From Schoenoplectus triqueter (lineage: Eukaryota; Streptophyta; Magnoliopsida; Poales; Cyperaceae): a stretch of 36,768 nt of DNA. Below are positions 30,532 through 36,768 of this stretch, in pieces. Position 1 is the stretch's first letter; each line of letters begins with the position of its first letter. The position numbers and the translations under genes are program-made. A model generated the notes under the pieces. It was not told the DNA's origin. It saw only the letters and a list, made by a program, of their open reading frames with translations, and made no database searches. The stretch spans positions 1 to 36,768 of the forward strand of contig CAXKVV010001822.1 in NCBI GenBank assembly GCA_964058805.1, in the 5' to 3' direction.

Positions 30532-31361
30532 CATTTTTTTTTATCATTTTTATGCTTATCTAAAAATTACTATTTCACTATTCTTATTTGTTATTCTCAA
30601 TTTCTCTATTCTTAACTATTATTTGCATGATCCACTTATCCGAGAGACGAGGGACCTCCATAGAAACACAGATTTTCAAATTGATTGAAGCGCGTGATGT
30701 ACATGTGTACAGTATATAGATCATATCTTTGTGTGTCTAGTGCCTGATCTGTGTATATACAGAATATTCACTTTCGAAATAGCATTATCAGGAATCATAA
30801 TGCTATTTTTAATTTCAATGTACTTGATGTTTATATGTATCATTTTTAATTATGATTATTAAAACAAGTGAAAGATATAAATTCAAAAAGAAAACTTTTG
30901 ATAAAAAATAAAGTTTAGAAGTCAGTAATGATTTTATACTATTTAGATGTCAGTAATAATTTTATACTATATTCTTAAATCGTTTATTATTCATATTATG
31001 TGTGTAATTATTCATGTTAACTATGTTGCATGCAAAATACAACTTTCTACTCAGCTTGCAGTCTCTTTGTTGTATGAAAAATTCGAATTCTGAAATAAAT
31101 TCTTGTTTGAATGATAATTTAGCTTATTGGCTTTATAAATTAGCATGTTGGAGTTATTATTATAATAAAAATTATTCATATTATCTATTTTATTTTTCAA
31201 TTTTAAGTACATTATTGTGAAAACATAAGGAGTATCACGTAAGACTTTTCATAGTATCAACTATGATGCCTACTATATGTACATGTTTCTTTTGTTACTC
31301 ATCATGTGGCTAATTGTACAAGTTGATTGAATTATTATTCAATATATTAACTTTATTATTC

Positions 31362-31396
<35 letters not shown>

Positions 31397-31430
31397 TATT
31401 ATTATTATTATTATTATTATTCATACTATC
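31362..31430. repeat. (AAT)n(ATT)n self-complementary microsatellite
   Basis: About ten TAA/AAT units are followed directly by about nine ATT units. The whole tract can fold into one long hairpin. Confidence 0.9.
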
Positions 31431-31547
31431 TATTTTATTATTCAAGAGTTAAGTACATTAGTGTTGTAAATGTAAGGAGTAGTACGAAAATAATTGATGG
31501 TATCGATTTTGATATCGATTGTGGTATCACCGTATCCGCTCCCCTTA

Positions 31548-31727
31548 AAATATTGAGTACTCAATTAATCAAGTGTTACTACTCAAATTAGTTGTTAGTT
31601 AAATACAGCAAATAACGAGTTTAGTTAATTAGTATCTTGATCCGAGTCAATTTTTGTCTAGAAGGCTAACAGAAGGGGGTAAAAGGCACCGAAATGCGAA
31701 ACATATAGCTAGAGATAAATTCACAAA
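31548..31727. repeat. direct duplicate, copy 2
   Basis: Second copy of the segment at 30110-30303, without the inserted DNA. The unit has no reading frame or recognisable transposon ends. It lies about 900 bp downstream (3') of the plastid membrane protein gene. Confidence 0.8.
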
Positions 31728-32108
31728 AGAGACGAGGGACTCCATAGAAATAAGGATTCTCTTTTTTTAGAATGATTGGCAGAAGCAGCCAATTTGAATG
31801 CAAAATATATATCTTAACACACCCAGCTACAACATTTCCTGCTCAATAATTAATTTATCATTTTATTGATGATGATTAACAGACTAATGACTAGAACCAA
31901 ATGGAAACTTCATTATATACTGTAATAAGTTCCTTATCTGATGCCAGCAGGAGGCAATTCTCTGTAGCAATATGCTAAACACCTTATGAGCATTAACATC
32001 TTATCTAATATTCCTCAAACCATGTATTCACATTTTACCAGTTAAAACAATATTGCAAATGGACACATCAAAACATATAATTTTTAATAAACAACTCAAT
32101 GCTCACAT

Positions 32109-32615
32109 TTAGCCAAAACACTGCTCAGATGGGAGCGGGCCTGGTAGCGACCCGGTCTCATATATTTGTAACCCGAAAACAATCACTATCCCAACAAATG
32201 TCAAATAAGCCAGCCCCTCAGCTGCACCAACCAACCCATACGGCCCAGCCGGTAGACCTGATCCGGTGCGCACCTTAGTGACAATTGACCAAACCACAAT
32301 AGCAGCCACGATGAGATAACTCACCCCTTCCAGTGCACCAAGAGACCCGCCTGGACCCGGTGGTAAGCCACAGCCAGTGGTTTTTAATGTGTAGAGAGAG
32401 TAGGCTATTACCGGGGAGGCAACTAGGCCGGAGACAGCAATGCCCACGGAGAGAGGGGAGGATAAAGTTGCAGTGGTGGGATCCTCTTTGGCTTTGCATA
32501 GGAAGGAGGAACGTGGGATGTGGTGGAGAGAGGAGGGGTAAATGCGGTTGAATGGGTATTGATTTAGAGGTGGTCGTAGGATTGGTCGGAAATGGCTAAG
32601 GGAAGCCGTTGCCAT
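32109..32615 (-). CDS. plastid-targeted small membrane protein with two GLPxGP repeats
   Basis: A single-exon frame of 168 aa. I choose the ATG at 32615 (MATASLSHFRPIL). The following 35-40 residues are rich in Ser, Arg and Pro and lack acids, like a chloroplast transit peptide, with a likely cleavage near SSFLCKA. Three hydrophobic segments follow, at about 55-75, 97-113 and 134-150. Two internal repeats, GLPPGPGGSLGALEGVSYL (83-101) and GLPAGPYGLVGAAEGLAYL (120-138), each lead into a membrane span. This pattern is known from a conserved, uncharacterised family of plant plastid (probably thylakoid) proteins; I recall an Arabidopsis relative near At3g61870 but cannot check it. A longer frame reaches 32843, but its extra N-terminus is leader and Helitron sequence. 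The function is unknown; an envelope or thylakoid membrane role is inferred from the targeting and spans only. Confidence 0.82.
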   Translation of the reverse strand: MATASLSHFRPILRPPLNQYPFNRIYPSSLHHIPRSSFLCKAKEDPTTATLSSPLSVGIAVSGLVASPVIAYSLYTLKTTGCGLPPGPGGSLGALEGVSYLIVAAIVVWSIVTKVRTGSGLPAGPYGLVGAAEGLAYLTFVGIVIVFGLQIYETGSLPGPLPSEQCFG

Positions 32616-32802
32616 GATTTCTGATGGCGGTTCGTATTGTTTGCTGAGATGAATGTATAATAAGGTTATCCAGATGATCAGAAACGGGAGGAAGGGAACG
32701 AATGAGAGGAAAACGGAGAGGCAGGGCTGTAGCTGTTTGTTAATGGATCGGATTGTGAATGATTTGTACGCCAAACCTGGTGGGGATTCCTTATTTTGAT
32801 TA

Positions 32803-33256
32803 TCTATACTATTATATAAAGCATTAAGAATTAGAGGATCCATTTTTTATCATGGTAATTTTTTATTATACCCATTTTATCCGTTAATTAGACGGATAAT
32901 ATTTATTTTTGGTTGATTGAACATTTGTGATCGCGTCCATTGATCACATCTTTCTCTCCATTTCTTTCCCATATATATTATTATTTCTATAATATTATTT
33001 TTTTATTTAGCAACCTTGTGCATATTTGATAAGAAATTAATAGTGATAATATATGTTAGAATAATTTACTTTTTTTGCTATAAAAATCATGAATCATTAA
33101 CTCATATTATGTAAAAATCTCATACAAGATTAAATATAGTCTTTATTATAAGTTTTTCTTTATAATTTAATATTAGATAAATATGAATTTTTTTATTTTA
33201 TAATATTTTAATGTTTAAATAAAAGAGTCTGCTGCAACGCGCGGGTATATAACTAG
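32803..33256 (+). mobile_element. non-autonomous Helitron
   Basis: The 5' end TCTATACTATTATATAAAGC is the classic plant Helitron start. The 3' end is CTGCAACGCGCGGGTATATA followed by ACTAG, with T next and A before the element, so it sits between A and T as Helitrons do. The 3' hairpin is weakened: the left arm now reads TCTGC opposite GCGGG, which fits C-to-T decay of an original CCCGC. No Rep/helicase gene. The 5' end points toward the plastid protein gene. Confidence 0.82.
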
Positions 33257-33654
33257 TCAAGAAAAATATTCGCTCTTATGCGCGGATTTTTTTTAATATA
33301 CAAGTTTTTTTGGATGCTCTCAATATCTATCATCAATTTTCAGAAATTAAACAAAAGATAAAATAAATCAATAATTATATTAATTATTCTTGCTCTTATA
33401 AATTATATTTTAACTTCTAAATAAAATAATTAAATGTAAGAAAAAAATCTTAAAAATTATGCAAATATATACAAAATTGTTCAAAAAACTTACCTCCTTT
33501 CCTTAACCAAGGTTAAGTGACAAAAAAAATAGCGAAATACAAACTACAACTAATTTTAATATTGGTATAAATGATATGAAAGAGATGAGTCTATGAATCT
33601 ATCGTTATCGTAACAATATTTTATTATGACTTGTGTAGTGCAGAATTCACATCG

Positions 33655-33852
33655 GTTGTTTCATCTCGGGATAACAAGACTGTTATCCTGAGCTGAATCG
33701 CCGGATCGAAAATAAACGGCCTAGATTGATTTTTTTCTCCTTCTTTTTATTTTATTTTATCTCTCTTCGAGATTGATCGGATCCGTTTATTTTTTATCGG
33801 ATGACCCAACTCAGAATAACAGGGTTCTGTTATCTCGAGTTGAATAACAACA
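33655..33852. mobile_element. short foldback element
   Basis: Left GTTGTTTCATCTCGGGATAA is mirrored by GTTGTTATTCAACTCGAGAT (reverse complement of the right end). The inverted match continues through ACTGTTATCCTGAGCTGAAT versus CCTGTTATTCTGAGTTGGGT and AAAATAAACGG on both arms. About 200 bp, non-coding. Target duplication not identified. Confidence 0.55.
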
Positions 33853-33944
33853 GATTTGGATTCATATAGTGCATGCAAAATGCATGTTGGGTCTTTGAAA
33901 CAACTCGAATCATTTGGATAATAAATTAAGTTTGATTTGTTTTA

Positions 33945-33980
33945 CAGAGAAGGTCTACGGTTCGAGTCCGTATAGCCCTA
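33945..33980 (+). pseudogene. trnV-UAC: 3' part of plastid trnV-UAC (nuclear plastid DNA)
   Basis: AGAAGGTCTACGGTTCGAGT followed by CCGTATAGCCCTA is the T-arm and 3' acceptor strand of the plastid valine tRNA. The T-stem TACGG/CCGTA encloses loop TTCGAGT, and the acceptor strand is ATAGCCCTA. The anticodon arm and 5' half are missing; upstream TTTTACAG only partly resembles the tRNA. It is a transferred plastid fragment, not a working nuclear tRNA gene. How far plastid sequence extends on either side cannot be told by eye. Confidence 0.7.
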
Positions 33981-34454
33981 ATCCATTTTATTTTTCAAGA
34001 CTTTTTTTTATGTTTTATGTAAAGAGTTCTTAAAATATATAGATATGAAAGGAAATATAGAACTATCTCTTTTAATATCTTAAAAGATTTTAAGATAAGA
34101 TTAATATCCTAAATAATCCAATTATTTATTAGAATGTATTGAATATTCTTTAACAATATAAAATTGATAATATTTGACCTGTCATAGAATTAAATTTAAA
34201 TTCTTCTGAATTTCATTACTATGCTATGATTCTATTTATGTCCAACGAATATCTTCATTTTTTTATTTTTTATTTTTTATTTGTACAATCGAAATTTATA
34301 AGATATATATACCTCATCGCAAGTTATCACTCAATTAAAATAACTAAGACCTCATATCCTTTGAAAATTGAAGTTTTAAAAAATTCAAAACATCTAAACA
34401 AAATAATTGGACTAGTTCAGTCTTAAATGATTTTTAAGACAGTAAAATAAGATA

Positions 34455-35110
34455 AGAACATTGATGTTGTTTCAAATTTTATATAATTTTATTATCATTT
34501 GATAGTTCATCAAAAACTTTTGAATTTAAAAAGTTGTAAATTATATAAATTTTGATAGTTTGTAATTGATTATTAAATAATAATAAAATTTGAATCACCG
34601 TCAATCTATAAATAAAAAAAAGTATATATATCTATATTTTTTTAATTTTTTATTATTTATTTTAAATTTTATTATAAAGATTATCAAAATAATTCATTGT
34701 CAAGTGAACCAAGGGGTGTCCATGGGTCGGTCGGGTCATCATTATTTTATTATTTTTTTTGATTCGATCTATATCCGATCTGATTACATTCAGGTTAAAA
34801 AATCTTAATCTATATCTGACCCGATCGGGTTACGGGTCGACCCGACCCATGTTAAATATTTATTAATCATTTTTATATTATTTTAAGTAATTAAATATTA
34901 ATTAATTATAATTAATGTATATAAAATTACTTCAAAAAAGATAATTAATTGGGTCGGGTCAGGTTGACCCAAATCCGACCCGATCCGATTCGGATAAAAA
35001 AATTAGATTCATATTTAACCTATTTATTTTCAAACCATGTCGGATTGGATCGGATCAGGTTAATTCATCGGATAAAGTTAATAATTTACAACCCTAAGTG
35101 AACCCCACCC
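34455..35110. mobile_element. second copy of the 2988 Mutator-type MITE, interrupted
   Basis: Bases 34460-34710 follow the earlier MITE: CATTTGATAGTTCATC, then TTTGAATCACCGTCAATCTA, then TTATCAAAATAATTCATTGT and CAAGTGAACC. The end resumes after the nested insertion as CCCCACCCTT. The outer left arm is missing, so its own target duplication cannot be read. Confidence 0.65.
34711..35096. mobile_element. hAT-like element nested in the MITE
   Basis: AGTGAACC (34703-34710 and 35097-35104) is a direct duplication of 8 bp, or 9 bp if the preceding A is counted. The ends are AAGGGGTGTCC on the left and TAGGGTTGTAAA (reverse complement of the right). The interior is full of GGGTCGGGT/ACCCGACCC motifs, as in plant hAT-type non-autonomous elements. 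Removing it restores the MITE end. Confidence 0.75.
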
Positions 35111-35674
35111 TTACAAATTTATTAGATATATTTGCGGATTGATTAGACATTGAGAATTCAGAATCTTTATTTATTTCTTTTAGCCGGATTCGAATTATGT
35201 TGGAGACTTTATATTTCAATATTTAAAATAATAAAATATAGTTTAAGAATGGATAGATGATACAATTTTAAATCATAAATGTGTAAATATAAAATAACAT
35301 TACTACTCCAATTTAACTAACCTGTTATGAAATACAAAATGAATTTTTAAAGCTAATGTGATTTCATTATTGTAATAATTTTGTAATATAGTATCTAACT
35401 CAAAATAATTATCTATAATTTATCTAAAATTATCTAATATAAAAATCACTAGATAGTAAATAATGATTAGCATAGAGATTAACCTTTTTAGATTAATATT
35501 ATTATAGTCATAAAACAACATAGTAATTCAGAGTTTACTATTGCTACAAGAAACTTAATTTTTTTTATCATACTCATATCATATTTAGGTTTTAATCATA
35601 TGAGATTCAAATGCCAATTCAGAAATGGAGTAAATCTCTCATATTTATCAGAACACAAAACCACTTCGAGTTCT

Positions 35675-36136
35675 ATGGAATCGACAATCGAATCTCTCAA
35701 CGCCGCATACCAGGACTTCATCTCCGCCGCCACGGACGTCCTGGAGTCGCGTCACAGCTCCGGTAGAGAGGACACTCCGGCCACGGCTGCCGCTTTGGAG
35801 GCGTTTAAGCAAAAGTGGGAGCTCTTTCGCGTCACGTGCGACCAAGCCGAGGAATTGATCGAGTCCGTCCGGCAACGGATCGGGTCCGAGTGCCTTGTCG
35901 ACGAAGCAACTGGCGGCGTCGGCAGCGCAAGTGGCCCTGGTTCGCTGGGTATATCGCCGATAAGTGCTGTACGGCTCGAACAGATGAGCAAGGCAGTGAG
36001 GTGGCTTGTCATCGAATTGCAACAGGGATCCGGCGGTGTGGCGAGTGGTGGGGTTAGTCATGGGAGTGGAGCACACCTACATGGCCCGGGGCCTACAGGG
36101 TTTGATGCCAGATTCACTGAACATGGGGCCCAATAG
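35675..36136 (+). CDS. MED32: Mediator of RNA polymerase II transcription subunit 32
   Basis: A single-exon frame of 153 aa from the ATG at 35675. An in-frame ATG at 35600 adds 25 residues of non-conserved text, so I prefer the later start (MESTIESLNAAYQDF). MED32 is a plant subunit of the Mediator complex, which in the nucleus links transcription factors with RNA polymerase II. In Arabidopsis it is tied to the tail module and to root, stress and senescence responses. The conserved core is visible: ALEAFKQKWELFRVTCDQAE (66-85), ELIESVRQRIGSECLVDEAT (86-105) and SAVRLEQMSKAVRWLVIELQ (122-141 region). The protein is mainly helical with a Gly/Ser linker between the two blocks and a Gly/His-rich C-terminus. 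Length matches the family. Local GC is far higher than in the flanks, as expected for a real exon. No clear TATA box is seen in the AT-rich upstream DNA. Confidence 0.93.
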   Translation: MESTIESLNAAYQDFISAATDVLESRHSSGREDTPATAAALEAFKQKWELFRVTCDQAEELIESVRQRIGSECLVDEATGGVGSASGPGSLGISPISAVRLEQMSKAVRWLVIELQQGSGGVASGGVSHGSGAHLHGPGPTGFDARFTEHGAQ

Positions 36137-36600
36137 GTAGGTCGGTTTTGAGAAGTTTTTTTTTTATTTAAGGAGGAATTAGTGTTGATTGTTGTGAGGT
36201 GTAGGATATATGTTTTAGGTGTTTAGGGGATTGTGAGAAATGAAAATTGAGGTTTGTTGTCAGGGTTCTGAGACTCAGTTGTCTGTACTGTGTAAGAACA
36301 AACCTTATCGTGTCTTATGTGGATCTAGAAATGAGGGAATTAGTGCTTCAGGAAGAAATTTTCTATCATTATACATTTTCCAAATTTGATAAAAATGATT
36401 AATGTATGAAGATCTCTCTTAATTGTCTTCCCACTAATTTTTATCTGTACTTAATTTTTCTCTTTTTATATTGGCAAAACTACAGGATCATTTATAATAA
36501 ACATTCACTGCAGATTGTGTGGTATTTTGTTAGAAAACATGATTGGTTAGTTTCCTGTAGCTCTTTTTGTTTTGACAAAGCCGAAAAATGAACGGCTCAC
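36137..36600. other. MED32 3' region
   Basis: A T-rich stretch follows the stop codon at 36155-36172 and is the likely 3' UTR. I see no other gene; the small frame at 36406-36591 has no gene-like features. Confidence 0.5.
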
Positions 36601-36602
36601 TG

Positions 36603-36758
36603 CAGTAGCTGCTGCCTACAAGTTGGTGCCAGAAATATGCCAGATAAGTATTAGCTTCCTTTCTGTTCATTTGTCATTTTGGTTGGTAACTGAATGCTAG
36701 CACTGTAGTAGCTGTTGCCTACCAGTTGGTACCAGAATAAACCAGACAAGTACCAGGA
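36603..36758. repeat. about 100-bp direct repeat, two copies
   Basis: CAGTAGCTGCTGCCTACAAG, then TTGGTGCCAGAAATATGCCA, then GATAAGTA at 36603 recurs at 36705 as GTAGTAGCTGTTGCCTACCA and so on. The second copy runs toward the window edge, so more units may follow. Confidence 0.8.
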
Positions 36759-36768
36759 TGCACTAGAC

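Noticed and set aside
32616..32843. Longer N-terminus of the plastid protein starting MDPLILNALYNS
   Set aside because: The first residues are encoded by the Helitron tip. The ATG at 32615 begins a normal transit peptide.
35600..35674. 25-residue N-terminal extension of MED32
   Set aside because: The conserved MED32 N-terminus begins at MESTIES, and the extension lacks any conserved feature.
35648..36076. Minus-strand frames and an alternative plus-strand frame over MED32
   Set aside because: They are shadows of a GC-rich coding exon with clear family motifs in the chosen frame.

Overview
The window is nuclear DNA from a flowering plant. It is AT-rich and mostly non-genic. It holds plant-specific genes (a QALGGH C2H2 zinc finger protein, a plant Mediator MED32 subunit, a plastid-targeted membrane protein) and a dense layer of plant transposons: Ty1/copia, Mutator-like, Helitron, LINE, hAT-like and foldback MITEs. 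The species cannot be named from the sequence alone.

Layout. 1-2980: a single-exon GIS/ZFP8-type zinc finger gene (CDS 1501-2229, +) with a TATA box and a long leader rich in small upstream ORFs. 2988-5730: a Mutator-type MITE with a 9-bp target duplication, a probable solo LTR, and a foldback MITE in a TA microsatellite. 5900-13400: remains of a Tim17/22/23-family (HP30-like) gene. Its upstream part is split by a complete but decayed Ty1/copia element (6476-11331, minus) with 5-bp target duplication TTGCT. 13600-24050: about 10 kb with no convincing gene, holding minisatellites, MITEs, a small Mutator-like derivative (14005-14394), hAT-like debris and two unexplained exon-like patches. 24048-29930: a nest in which a LINE has taken in a 3.19-kb Mutator-like element (24088-27274, target duplication CCCGCGATT) and, further 3', an LTR-retrotransposon fragment plus a 58-bp tandem repeat. 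30000-32100: duplicated non-coding segments. 32109-32615: plastid membrane protein gene (-) with a Helitron about 190 bp upstream of its start codon. 33255-35110: foldback element, a plastid trnV-UAC fragment, and a second Mutator-MITE copy carrying a nested hAT-like insertion. 35675-36136: MED32 (+).

The most unusual content is the Mutator-like family at 24088-27274 and 14005-14394. Its termini carry arrays of a 17-bp palindrome, CGCCACTG-N-CAGTGGCG (11 copies in the window), spaced 30-32 bp in one array and 39-40 bp elsewhere. The large copy has its own TATA box just inside the array. It encodes a 418-aa protein that keeps the MuDR-type DNA-binding zinc domain but stops before the catalytic domain. 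Where the catalytic half should lie there is about 1.2 kb of AT-rich minisatellite. The host genes are independent of one another; no operon-like cooperation is expected or seen.
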